Positions 6,468 through 13,439 of a stretch of DNA of 17,724 bases are shown here, piece by piece (the first letter of the stretch is position 1; every line of letters starts with the position of its first letter). The position numbers and the translations under genes were made by a program. The notes beneath the pieces are model-generated. The model saw nothing but the letters and a program-made list of their open reading frames with translations. It ran no database searches and was not told the origin of the DNA. Source of the DNA: CAZIPN01 sp964541225 (GTDB lineage: Bacteria; Actinomycetota; Coriobacteriia; Anaerosomatales; JAAXUF01); contig CAZIPN010000037.1 in assembly GCA_964541225.1 (NCBI GenBank), forward strand, positions 1 through 17,724, in the 5' to 3' direction.

Positions 6468-6989
6468 CTACTTGATGTCGGAAGCGTCGCCCAGCGCCCA
6501 CACCACGGTGCCGTGGGTGAAAGCCGATGTGTCGAAGACGAGCTGAAGGTTCTTCGCGGTCTTGGGGATCGTGAACACGATTGGACCACTCGTCGAGGCT
6601 CCGGGCTTGAGTGATTCTGCCGGCGGGTTGCCTTCGGTACTGTAGATGGTCGGATGCCCCATGGTGCCCTTGCCATCTTTGAGGTTCAGCTGAAGGAACA
6701 GGTTGCCAATCGTCTGCGTCTGGGAGCCTTTGTTTGTCAGCGTGAGATCTACCGCGACGAACATCTCGCCCTTGTGCTGCGGCTTGTCGTACTTGGTGAT
6801 GGGGAGTGCCGAGACTTTGTCCACGCGTATCTGAACCTGGTTGACGGTGACGTTGTCTCCCACTGAGTGTTGCCCGTCGTTTCTGGAGCCACCAAGCCCA
6901 AGCATCTTGGTCGGTGTCAGACGCCCGCACGACACGAGTCCCGCGATGAGCGCGATGCCGATGAATGCGACTAGAGCGCGCTTAAACAT
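6468..6989 (-). CDS. DUF4352-like lipoprotein
   Basis: The 173-residue product has a basic start (MFKR), a hydrophobic segment and the lipobox GLVSC with the lipidation Cys at C21, so it should be a lipoprotein held on the outer face of the membrane. After a Gly-rich linker, the rest resembles the DUF4352 immunoglobulin-like beta-sandwich. Typical stretches are VGDNVTVNQVQIRV, EMFVAVDLTLTNKG and a late PGASTSGPIVFTIPKTAKNLQLVFD. The domain has no known enzymatic role; such proteins often occur as secreted or surface proteins of Gram-positive bacteria. AGGGAG lies 7 nt before the ATG. The gene is convergent with the ferredoxin and has its own upstream gap of 178 nt, so it is probably monocistronic. 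Confidence 0.85.
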   Translation of the reverse strand: MFKRALVAFIGIALIAGLVSCGRLTPTKMLGLGGSRNDGQHSVGDNVTVNQVQIRVDKVSALPITKYDKPQHKGEMFVAVDLTLTNKGSQTQTIGNLFLQLNLKDGKGTMGHPTIYSTEGNPPAESLKPGASTSGPIVFTIPKTAKNLQLVFDTSAFTHGTVVWALGDASDIK

Positions 6990-7058
6990 GGCAAACTCCC
7001 TCTTTTGTAGGTGCTTGCGTGCGTGTGTGTCGGGAGTCGCCGGCCTCCCTGCAGGCTA

Positions 7059-7064
7059 ATCCTA
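7059..7064 (-). promoter_or_regulatory. Weak candidate -10 for the DUF4352 lipoprotein gene
   Basis: On the minus strand this reads TGCTAGGAT, an extended-TG -10-like sequence (TAGGAT) about 70 nt before the start codon. No clear -35 was seen. The rest of the 6990-7167 gap shows only a GT-rich stretch near 7013-7030. Confidence 0.22.
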
Positions 7065-7167
7065 GCACCAGAGAGGTCCTCACGGATTGCCATAGGGCCG
7101 TCGGCTCCGATTTGAGCTCAGTTGCGAGCACGGATGTCGGCAGCTTCAGCGAAGACGAGAGCCCCGC

Positions 7168-7791
7168 TCACGCAAGCGTCACGCGGATCGCGCCGTCCTC
7201 CTCCTCGCTCGTCACCTGCAGACCTCGCACCTTGCCGAGCGCCTCGAGATGCGACACCTCGGCCCGCGTCGCCACGATCGCCGAGACGGGCGCGCCCTTG
7301 CCGTTGAGCGCCCGCTTGACCTGGTGGATCGCATCAGGCACCGGCAGCCCGCGCAGCTTCTCGATCTCTTGGCCTCGCGTGTCCAGAACGCCGTCGACCC
7401 ACGTGAGCGGCGTGTCGCGGTACTCGGCCATGAGCGAAGCTTCAGCGCGCTTGTAGTCCTCGGCAGTTAGGTCGGCGCGACCGAAGAGCGTGCAGTGGCA
7501 CCAGCCCACCTCGTCGATCTCGGCCTGCGCGAATTCGCACGGGCAGATGAGCTTGCGGTCGAGATCGGGCTCGCCGGATGGCTCGAAGCACGGGCAGTAT
7601 CGCTTGCCATACATCTCCTCGCAGTCTGAGAGCCACAGACGCAGGTTCGTGTACACCATCCAGCGTGGATTGACCGACCATCCCCTGTTGGCGGCGTGCT
7701 TGCGGATCCACGCGTCTTGCTTGCCGAGCGTCGTGCGGTACGCGCGAAAGTCGCGTGCGAACCCTTTCATCATGGGCCACATGTTGCTCAT
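7168..7791 (-). CDS. Ferredoxin:thioredoxin reductase catalytic-subunit homologue with C-terminal TusA-like domain
   Basis: The 207-residue product carries the CPC...CPC...CHC pattern of the ferredoxin:thioredoxin reductase catalytic subunit: C66-P-C68, C83-P-C85 and C98-H99-C100. By alignment with the plant enzyme, C66, C83, C85 and C98 would bind the [4Fe-4S] cluster and C68/C100 form the redox disulfide. Spacings (14 and 12 residues) differ from the plant form (16 and 8). Residues about 132-207 resemble a TusA/SirA-like domain (LRGLPVPDAIHQVKRAL ... EEEDGAIRVTL). The position of the sulfur-carrying Cys (GLxCP) is V151, so sulfur transfer by this residue is not expected. The likely role is ferredoxin-driven reduction of a disulfide or related protein. 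The ATG at 7791, 6-7 nt after an AGGAT-type site, is preferred; the longer start at 7836 overlaps the candidate -10 box. Confidence 0.85.
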   Translation of the reverse strand: MSNMWPMMKGFARDFRAYRTTLGKQDAWIRKHAANRGWSVNPRWMVYTNLRLWLSDCEEMYGKRYCPCFEPSGEPDLDRKLICPCEFAQAEIDEVGWCHCTLFGRADLTAEDYKRAEASLMAEYRDTPLTWVDGVLDTRGQEIEKLRGLPVPDAIHQVKRALNGKGAPVSAIVATRAEVSHLEALGKVRGLQVTSEEEDGAIRVTLA

Positions 7792-7831
7792 GGTGAGATC
7801 CTGCCTGTGTTGCCGGAGACATAACCTGAGC

Positions 7832-7837
7832 ATCATA
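7832..7837 (-). promoter_or_regulatory. Candidate -10 box for the FTR-like gene
   Basis: The minus strand reads TATGAT, five of six matches to TATAAT. It would place the transcript start near 7825 and give a leader of about 34 nt before the ATG at 7791. The -35 region is poor. Confidence 0.35.
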
Positions 7838-7918
7838 GCGTTATTCGATTTGCTGAACTAGGCGCGACGGGCGGGGGGTTTCGCGCGCTTCCGTTGCATT
7901 TGCCGCGCTTGCGGGCTG

Positions 7919-7947
7919 TTCACGAACCGCGGTCGCTCCACTAGAAT
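7919..7947 (+). promoter_or_regulatory. Candidate promoter of the guaB3-guaA operon
   Basis: TTCACG (7919-7924, four of six matches to TTGACA) and TAGAAT (7942-7947, five of six to TATAAT) are separated by exactly 17 nt. Transcription would begin near 7954, leaving a leader of about 190 nt before the guaB3 ATG. Confidence 0.5.
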
Positions 7948-7955
7948 GGCGGACA

Positions 7956-8118
7956 CCGGAGCGCACACTTCGCGCTCTCCGGCCTGCGGGCCCTTTCGTA
8001 GTTCGGTCGGACCAGGCAGCTCGCGCGATTTCTCGGCGAAATGATGCCTGGTTCTGTCGTATCTGAAGGACCTCGTCGGCAGCAACGACCCAGCATAGGA
8101 ACCGTCGCCCCGCGGGGC
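7956..8118 (+). promoter_or_regulatory. Structured 5' leader of guaB3-guaA (candidate cis-acting RNA)
   Basis: Three potential hairpins follow the candidate promoter. First, CCGGAGCGC near 7956-7964 pairs with GCGCTCTCCGG near 7972-7982, with a 2-nt bulge. Second, a long hairpin pairs GGACCAGGCA (8009-8018) with TGCCTGGTTC (8045-8054, ten pairs with one wobble), and inside it ATTTC (8028-8032) pairs with GAAAT (8038-8042). Third, the perfect palindrome GCCCCGCGGGGC (8107-8118) lies just before the AAGGAGG ribosome binding site (8130-8136). I do not recognise the conserved core of the purine, PRPP, ZTP or guanidine riboswitches. The 355-nt gap 7792-8146 contains no convincing gene. Confidence 0.4.
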
Positions 8119-8146
8119 GTGAACTCACCAAGGAGGACGCGGCAGT

Positions 8147-9319
8147 ATGGAGATCGAGATCGGACGTGGCAAGACCGCTCGCCAAGCGTATGGATTTGAC
8201 GACATCGCGATCGTTCCGTCTCGGCGCACGCGCGATCCGCGCGACATAGACGTGTCATGGACGTTCTCCTTCAAGGACCGCGAGTTCAGCTTCCCGCTGC
8301 CCGTGCTCGCCTCGGCGATGGACGGCGTGGTTGATCCGGCGTTCGCGATCGCACTGGGCAAGCTCGGCGGGCTGGCGGTGCTCAACCTCGAGGGCATCCA
8401 GACTCGCTACGAGGACCCGAATCCGCAGCTCGACGCGATCGCGAGCTTCGACAACGAGAGCGCCACGGCCAAGATGCAGGAGATCTACAAGGAGCCGATC
8501 AAGCCCGAGCTCATCACCGAGCGCGTGCGCCAGATCAAGGCGGGCGGCGTGCTCGCTGCCGCCTCGCTCACGCCGCAAAACGTCGAGCGCTATATCGACG
8601 CGGCGCTTGAGGGCGGCCTGGACATCCTCGTGATTCAGGGCACGGTTGTCTCGGCAGAGCACGTGAGCACGTACGACAAGCCGCTTGACCTCAACGCGTT
8701 CGTAGCGGCGCTCGACGTGCCGACGATCATCGGCGGTTGCTGCAGCTACCAGGGCGCGCTGCACCTCATGCGCGCCGGCGCCATCGGCGTGCTCGTCGGC
8801 GTGGGCCCGGGCCACGCGTGCACGTCTCGGCGGGTGCTCGGCATCGGCGTGCCGCAGGCGACCGCGATCGCCGACGCTGCCGCGGCTCGCACGCGCTACC
8901 TCGAGGAGACCGGCAGGTACGCGCACGTAATCGCCGACGGCGGCATGCGCACCGGCGGCGACCTCGCCAAGGCCATCGCATGCGGCGCCGACGCGGTCAT
9001 GATCGGCTCGCCGCTCGCCCGATCCGCCGAGGCGCCCGGCCGCGGCTACCACTGGGGCATGGCGACCTTCCACCCCGACCTGCCGAGAGGAACCCGCGTC
9101 TATGGCGGCACCGCCGGCACGCTGGAGGAGATCCTCCTCGGCCCGGCGCACCAAAACGACGGCACGCTGAATCTTGTCGGCGGTCTGCGCACGTCGATGT
9201 CGACGACTGGCTACGAGAACCTCAAGGCCTTCCAGAAAGCCGAGGTCATGGTCGCGCCAGCGCTGCAGACTGAAGGCAAGGTCCTGCAGAACACGCAGGG
9301 TGTGGGGATGGGTCGCTAG
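8147..9319 (+). CDS. guaB3: GuaB3 family IMP dehydrogenase-related protein
   Basis: The 390-residue protein is an IMP dehydrogenase/GMP reductase-type TIM barrel. The catalytic loop reads GVGPGHACTSRRVLGIGVPQ with C225 at the thioimidate Cys position; the classical form is GxGPGSICTTR. Other landmarks are YGFDDIAIVPSRRTRDPRDIDV at the start, ASAMDGVVD, and HVIADGGMRTGGDLAKAIACGADAVMIGSPLA for phosphate binding. No CBS (Bateman) pair interrupts the barrel, and the length fits the actinobacterial/cyanobacterial GuaB3 branch. IMP dehydrogenase makes XMP from IMP with NAD+, the committed step to GMP; a cyanobacterial GuaB3 has been shown to have this activity. AAGGAGG lies 10 nt before the ATG. 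The TAG stop shares its G with the guaA GTG start (TAGTG), so the two are translationally coupled. Confidence 0.93.
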   Translation: MEIEIGRGKTARQAYGFDDIAIVPSRRTRDPRDIDVSWTFSFKDREFSFPLPVLASAMDGVVDPAFAIALGKLGGLAVLNLEGIQTRYEDPNPQLDAIASFDNESATAKMQEIYKEPIKPELITERVRQIKAGGVLAAASLTPQNVERYIDAALEGGLDILVIQGTVVSAEHVSTYDKPLDLNAFVAALDVPTIIGGCCSYQGALHLMRAGAIGVLVGVGPGHACTSRRVLGIGVPQATAIADAAAARTRYLEETGRYAHVIADGGMRTGGDLAKAIACGADAVMIGSPLARSAEAPGRGYHWGMATFHPDLPRGTRVYGGTAGTLEEILLGPAHQNDGTLNLVGGLRTSMSTTGYENLKAFQKAEVMVAPALQTEGKVLQNTQGVGMGR

Positions 9320-10965
9320 TGGCGCCAGACGAGCCGCTGACCGGCGCTCGCGAGGCCTCGGCAGACGCCGAGCCGTCGACCGCTGCGGCGTCTTCGGCGT
9401 CTTCCTCGGCGACGCAGCACGAGAGCCAGCCAACGGTGCTGGTGCTGGACTTCGGTGCCCAGTACGCGCAGCTCATAGCGCGACGCGTTCGCGAGGCGCG
9501 GGTCTTTAGCGAGATCGTTCCGTTCGATATCTCCGCTGCCGAGGTCGAGCGTCGCGCACCAGCTGCGATCATTCTGTCCGGCGGTCCCGCGAGCGTGTAC
9601 GCCGAGGGCGCGCCGCACATGGACCCGCGTGTGCTCGGCCTCGGCATCCCGATCCTGGGCTTTTGCTACGGCATCCAGGAGATGACGCTGGCGCTTGGCG
9701 GTGAGGTCCCCAAGACCGACATCGGCGAGTACGGATTCGCCGAGCTCAGCGTGGTTGAGGCCTCGTGCGAGCTGCTGGACGGCGTGCCCGCGAAGTCACA
9801 GGTCTGGATGAGCCATCGCGACAGCGTCGGAACACCGCCGCCCGGGTTCAAGGTCACAGCGCGCACCGTCACCACCGAGGTCGCCGCGATGGAGGACTCG
9901 GCCCGCAAGCTCTACGCGACGCAGTTCCACCCGGAAGTCGCGCACACTGAGTACGGCCAGCACATCATCCGCCACTTCCTGCACGACATCGCCGAGATCC
10001 CCGCGCTGTGGACGATGGTGAACATCATCGACGACGCGGTTGAGACCATCCGAGCGCAAGTTGGTGATGCGCAGGTGATCTGCGGGCTGTCGGGCGGCGT
10101 GGACTCCAGCGTGGTGGCGATGCTGCTGCACCGTGCGATCGGCGATCAGCTCACCTGCGTCTTCGTTGACCATGGGCTGCTGCGCAAGGACGAAGCCAAG
10201 CAGGTCGTGAGCACGTTTGGCGACACCTTCCACGTCAACCTCATCCACGTCGCCGCCGAGAGCCGCTACCTCTCGCTGCTCGCCGGCGTCACCGACCCCG
10301 AACTGAAGCGCCGCATTATCGGCGAGGAGTTCTGGAAGGTCTTCTTCGAGGAGGCCACGAACCTTTCCGGCGTGCGCTTCCTTGCCCAGGGCACGCTCTA
10401 TCCCGACCTCATCGAATCGGGTGGGCGAGGCGGCAAGGCCACGGCCAAGATCAAGAGCCACCACAACCTGATCCCGTTTCCGCCCGGTGTGCACTTCGAG
10501 CTCATCGAGCCGCTCAAGGCGCTCTTCAAAGACGAGGTGCGTGCGGTTGGCTCCGAGCTGGGTCTGCCCGACGAGATCGTGCACCGGCAGCCATTTCCGG
10601 GTCCGGGTCTTGCCGTGCGCATCATCGGCGAGATCACGCATGAGAAGCTTGAGCTGCTTCGTGCGGCCGACGCGATCGTGCGTGAGGAAATCGACACGTG
10701 GGACGAGAACCGCGAGGTGTGGCAATACTTCGCGGTGCTGCCTGACATCCGCTCCGTCGGCGTGATGGGCGACGAGCGCACGTACGGTCACCCAATCATC
10801 GTGCGGGCGGTTGCGAGCGCGGACGCCATGACTGCCGACTGGGCGCGCCTGCCGCACGATCTGCTCGCGCGCATCAGCAACCGCGTGATCAACGAGGTCG
10901 AAGGCATCAACCGTGTCGCCTACGACATCACGAGCAAGCCACCGGGCACGATTGAATGGGAGTAG
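9319..10965 (+). CDS. guaA: GMP synthase (glutamine-hydrolysing)
   Basis: GMP synthase turns XMP, ATP and glutamine into GMP, the step after IMP dehydrogenase. All parts of the 548-residue enzyme are visible. The class I glutamine amidotransferase domain (about 38-220) has nucleophile C116 in GFCYGIQE and the H204/E206 pair in QFHPE. The ATP pyrophosphatase domain has the PP-loop GLSGGVDSS (256-264). The C-terminal dimerisation/XMP-binding domain has RQPFPGPGLAVRIIGEIT and ends DITSKPPGTIEWE, the usual terminus. The GTG start overlaps the guaB3 stop by one base. The first 37 residues before TVLVLDFGAQ are an Ala/Ser/Glu-rich extension that most GMP synthases lack; I see no other well-placed start, so it is probably translated. 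Confidence 0.97.
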   Translation: MAPDEPLTGAREASADAEPSTAAASSASSSATQHESQPTVLVLDFGAQYAQLIARRVREARVFSEIVPFDISAAEVERRAPAAIILSGGPASVYAEGAPHMDPRVLGLGIPILGFCYGIQEMTLALGGEVPKTDIGEYGFAELSVVEASCELLDGVPAKSQVWMSHRDSVGTPPPGFKVTARTVTTEVAAMEDSARKLYATQFHPEVAHTEYGQHIIRHFLHDIAEIPALWTMVNIIDDAVETIRAQVGDAQVICGLSGGVDSSVVAMLLHRAIGDQLTCVFVDHGLLRKDEAKQVVSTFGDTFHVNLIHVAAESRYLSLLAGVTDPELKRRIIGEEFWKVFFEEATNLSGVRFLAQGTLYPDLIESGGRGGKATAKIKSHHNLIPFPPGVHFELIEPLKALFKDEVRAVGSELGLPDEIVHRQPFPGPGLAVRIIGEITHEKLELLRAADAIVREEIDTWDENREVWQYFAVLPDIRSVGVMGDERTYGHPIIVRAVASADAMTADWARLPHDLLARISNRVINEVEGINRVAYDITSKPPGTIEWE

Positions 10966-10967
10966 CA

Positions 10968-11936
10968 ATGGCGTCGGATTCAGAGCGGGCACGGCTCGCC
11001 ATTCTGATCCCGTGCTACAACGAGGCGGCCACGATCGCGAAGGTGGTCGCCGACTTCAAGTCTGCTGCGCCCGACGCGGTCGTCTACGTCTACGACAACA
11101 ACTCCACGGATGACTCGGCGAATCTGGCGGCAGAGGCTGGCGCCGTCGTCGTCAAGGAATATCGCCAGGGCAAGGGGTTCGTGGTTCGCAGCATGTTTCG
11201 CGACATTGACGCCGACTGCTACCTCATGGTCGACGGGGACGACACCTATCCCGCCGAGGACACGCTTTCCCTCGCCGCGCTCGTGGAATCCGGCGAGGCG
11301 GACATGGTGGTGGGCGATCGGCTGTCGAGCACGTATTTCACCGAGAACACTCGGCAGTTCCATGGATTCGGCAACCGGCTCGTGCGCTTCTTGGTCAACC
11401 GGATCTTTCGCAGCAACGTGCACGACATCATGAGCGGGTGCCGAGCGTTCAGCCGCCAGTTCGTGCGGTCCTTCCCCGTGCTGTCGGGAGGCTTTGAGAT
11501 CGAAACGGAGATGACGATCCACGCGCTGGACCGAAACTTCCTCATCCGAGAGGTGCCCATCGCGTATCGCGATCGCACGGCGGGCAGCGAGTCCAAGCTC
11601 AGCACATTCTCCGACGGGGTGCGCGTCCTATCCACCATCGTCGAGCTGTTTCGCGACTACCGCCCGCTGCAGTTCTTCATGCTGATCTCAGTCGTGCTGC
11701 TGCTTGTGTCGATCGCGTTCTTCATCGGGCCGCTCGACGAGTACCTGCGGACCGGCTACGTTCGCAAGGTTCCGACGCTGGTCGTCTCAATCGCACTCGG
11801 GATCAGCGCGATGCTTTCGCTGGTTTCTGGCATCATACTGGACTCGATCCGCACGCATTCTCGGCAGTTCTACGAACTCGCACTGACCGCGCTTTCGAGC
11901 CAGGATGCACGTAACCGCAGCACACACCGTCCGTGA
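10968..11936 (+). CDS. Family 2 glycosyltransferase, polyprenyl-phosphate sugar synthase-like
   Basis: The 322-residue protein starts at ATG 10968, 5 nt after GGGAG at 10958-10962; an ATG at 10956 overlapping the guaA end is less likely. The N-terminal GT-A domain has ILIPCYNEAATI near 12-23 and the metal/nucleotide-sugar motif MVDGDDTYP with D89 and D91. It also has the acceptor-side segment SGCRAFSRQFVRSFPVLSGG. This resembles dolichyl/polyprenyl-phosphate mannose or glucose synthases, which transfer a sugar from a nucleotide donor to a lipid phosphate on the cytoplasmic face. Two C-terminal transmembrane helices (FFMLISVVLLLVSIAFFIG and VPTLVVSIALGISAMLSLV) anchor it. The next gene, a GT-C type membrane transferase, is a natural user of such lipid-linked sugar. 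The sugar cannot be told from sequence. Confidence 0.9.
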   Translation: MASDSERARLAILIPCYNEAATIAKVVADFKSAAPDAVVYVYDNNSTDDSANLAAEAGAVVVKEYRQGKGFVVRSMFRDIDADCYLMVDGDDTYPAEDTLSLAALVESGEADMVVGDRLSSTYFTENTRQFHGFGNRLVRFLVNRIFRSNVHDIMSGCRAFSRQFVRSFPVLSGGFEIETEMTIHALDRNFLIREVPIAYRDRTAGSESKLSTFSDGVRVLSTIVELFRDYRPLQFFMLISVVLLLVSIAFFIGPLDEYLRTGYVRKVPTLVVSIALGISAMLSLVSGIILDSIRTHSRQFYELALTALSSQDARNRSTHRP

Positions 11937-11982
11937 TCGTCAGTCGTCGTCCGCCGCACGACGCCTTCCAGGGGAGCCTCAC

Positions 11983-13281
11983 GTGAGCCAATCAAGTTCG
12001 CCGATGCTCTTTGGCCTGCCGAGACGAACCGCGATTCTGCTCGTCGCTATCATCGTCGGGTTTGCCATCGCTGCGTGCGTGTACACGCTCACGCTGGGGA
12101 GGGTCTTTTCGCGGCCAAGCGGCGACGGCATCGCCTACGAGCGCTCGGCGGTTCAGCTGCTGCAGAAGGGCTTCTACGGCTACAAGTCGACGAAGCCCAA
12201 CGCGCAGATGAGCCCCGGCTATCCACTGTTCCTCGCCGGGATCTATGCCGTGTCTGGCCACGCGAACGGCGGTCGGCCGAGGCACCTGCTGGACGCGATT
12301 CAGATAGCGATAGCGTGCATCACTTTGCTGGGCGTCTTCCTGATTGGCAGGCGACTGTTCGGCGACTGGGTGGGGCTTGTGGCAGCGCTCCTTGTCGCAG
12401 TGTATCCGCCCACGATCGTGGCCACGAATCTGTGGCTTACCGAGACGATCACCACGGCGCTGATCGTCTGGTACGTGTTTGTGACGCTGCTCGCCTACGA
12501 CCGCGATGACTGGCCGCTCTGGGCGCTGTCGGGGGCGGTGCTCGGCGTTGCGGTGTTGATCAGACCCGGCTTCCTGCCCATCGCGATCGCTCCCTTCATC
12601 GTGCGGTTCTTCTGGGGCAAGCGCGCGAAGACGCTGCAACTTGCTGTTGTCTCGGCAGTTGCGTTCGTGCTGGTGATGGCGCCGTGGATGGTGCGAAACG
12701 AGCTCGTCGTCCACGAACTTGCACCGCTGTCCACGCATGGCGGGGACCCCATTCTCGCTGGTGTCGACCCCTACTACTACGAGCTGGGTGAGAAGTATCA
12801 GTTTCATGGGCCCACGTACGCGCAGCACATGGCGTCGGGCTCGAAGGTCTCCAAGACGGACGCCGCCATGGCCGCGATCGCCACAGAACTCAGGACTCGA
12901 CCGCTGCAAACCATCTGGTGGTTCACCGCCGGCAAGATCGTCCGCATGTACAGCGGCGGCTGGCTCGGGGAAAAGGCGTATGTGGGCACGTGGACGATCG
13001 TCGATCGTGAGCTGATTGTGGTTCTCGGCTGGTTGGGGTGTGTGTTCGCATTTCGCGAGAAACGTCTCAGAGTCCTGGCGGTTGTGCTGGTGCTGGGCAC
13101 CGTCGCGCTTCTGTCGGTGTCGCCGGAACCGCGGTATGCGTTCACGTGGATTGCGCTGCTCTCGGTGCCTGCCGCGTTCGTGATGCGTCGGCTGTGGACG
13201 GCACCGCTTGCGCCGTGGCAGATAGAGCCGACGGCTGAAGAGGGCGGGGCCGAGACACACGTCGCCGAGAAGCCCGCATAG
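11983..13281 (+). CDS. Polytopic GT-C/GT39-like membrane glycosyltransferase
   Basis: From GTG 11983 (GGGGAG at 11971-11976, 6 nt spacing) the product has 432 residues; the frame is open back to an ATG at 11905 that overlaps the preceding gene and lacks a site. About ten hydrophobic helices alternate with loops. The first outer loop, after the first helix, has the acidic GDGIAYERS (D48) followed by a MSPGYPLFLAG segment, the pattern of GT39/ArnT/PMT-type lipid-phosphate-sugar transferases. These take sugar from a polyprenyl-phosphate donor and add it to proteins or envelope glycans on the outer side. The soluble segment between about residues 245 and 320 would face outward. Adjacency to a polyprenyl-phosphate sugar synthase-like gene 46 nt upstream supports donor/transferase pairing. 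The substrate is unknown. Confidence 0.84.
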   Translation: MSQSSSPMLFGLPRRTAILLVAIIVGFAIAACVYTLTLGRVFSRPSGDGIAYERSAVQLLQKGFYGYKSTKPNAQMSPGYPLFLAGIYAVSGHANGGRPRHLLDAIQIAIACITLLGVFLIGRRLFGDWVGLVAALLVAVYPPTIVATNLWLTETITTALIVWYVFVTLLAYDRDDWPLWALSGAVLGVAVLIRPGFLPIAIAPFIVRFFWGKRAKTLQLAVVSAVAFVLVMAPWMVRNELVVHELAPLSTHGGDPILAGVDPYYYELGEKYQFHGPTYAQHMASGSKVSKTDAAMAAIATELRTRPLQTIWWFTAGKIVRMYSGGWLGEKAYVGTWTIVDRELIVVLGWLGCVFAFREKRLRVLAVVLVLGTVALLSVSPEPRYAFTWIALLSVPAAFVMRRLWTAPLAPWQIEPTAEEGGAETHVAEKPA

Positions 13282-13300
13282 CGACGCGACCGTTGCGTCG
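13282..13300 (+). terminator. Short hairpin directly after the GT-C gene
   Basis: CGACGC (13282-13287) and GCGTCG (13295-13300) can pair around a 7-nt loop immediately after the TAG stop. No T-run follows, so it is only a candidate terminator. Confidence 0.35.
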
Positions 13301-13356
13301 GGGCACAGCGCGCAGCGTCCCGGGCGCACGTCACCGGGCACAGCGCGTAGCGCCCC
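13301..13356 (+). repeat. 21-bp imperfect direct repeat upstream of dacA-like gene
   Basis: A 21-bp segment starting GGGCACAGCGCG is present at 13301-13321 and again at 13336-13356, with two substitutions and a 35-bp period. It lies in the 155-nt gap between the GT-C gene and the carboxypeptidase gene. Confidence 0.6.
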
Positions 13357-13398
13357 GCAGGCTTCTCCTGCGCAAACTCTCCACAAGCAGGAAACATC

Positions 13399-13414
13399 CG
13401 AGAGTGTATTCTCG
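13399..13414. promoter_or_regulatory. Inverted repeat in the dacA-like gene promoter region
   Basis: CGAGA (13399-13403) and TCTCG (13410-13414) flank a 6-nt centre that overlaps TATTCT (13407-13412), a weak -10-like hexamer 25 nt before the start. The overlap of a dyad with a possible -10 would suit a repressor site. The evidence is thin. Confidence 0.3.
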
Positions 13415-13439
13415 AGTGTGTTGAGATAGGAGTCGTGTG

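Noticed and set aside
7950..8146. Known purine, PRPP or ZTP riboswitch in the guaB3 leader
   Set aside because: The conserved core sequences of these classes were not found; only generic hairpins are visible, so no class is named.
8255..9433. 392-codon minus-strand open frame opposite guaB3, and a similar one at 9796-10992 opposite guaA
   Set aside because: Both mirror highly conserved plus-strand enzymes and show no domain of their own.
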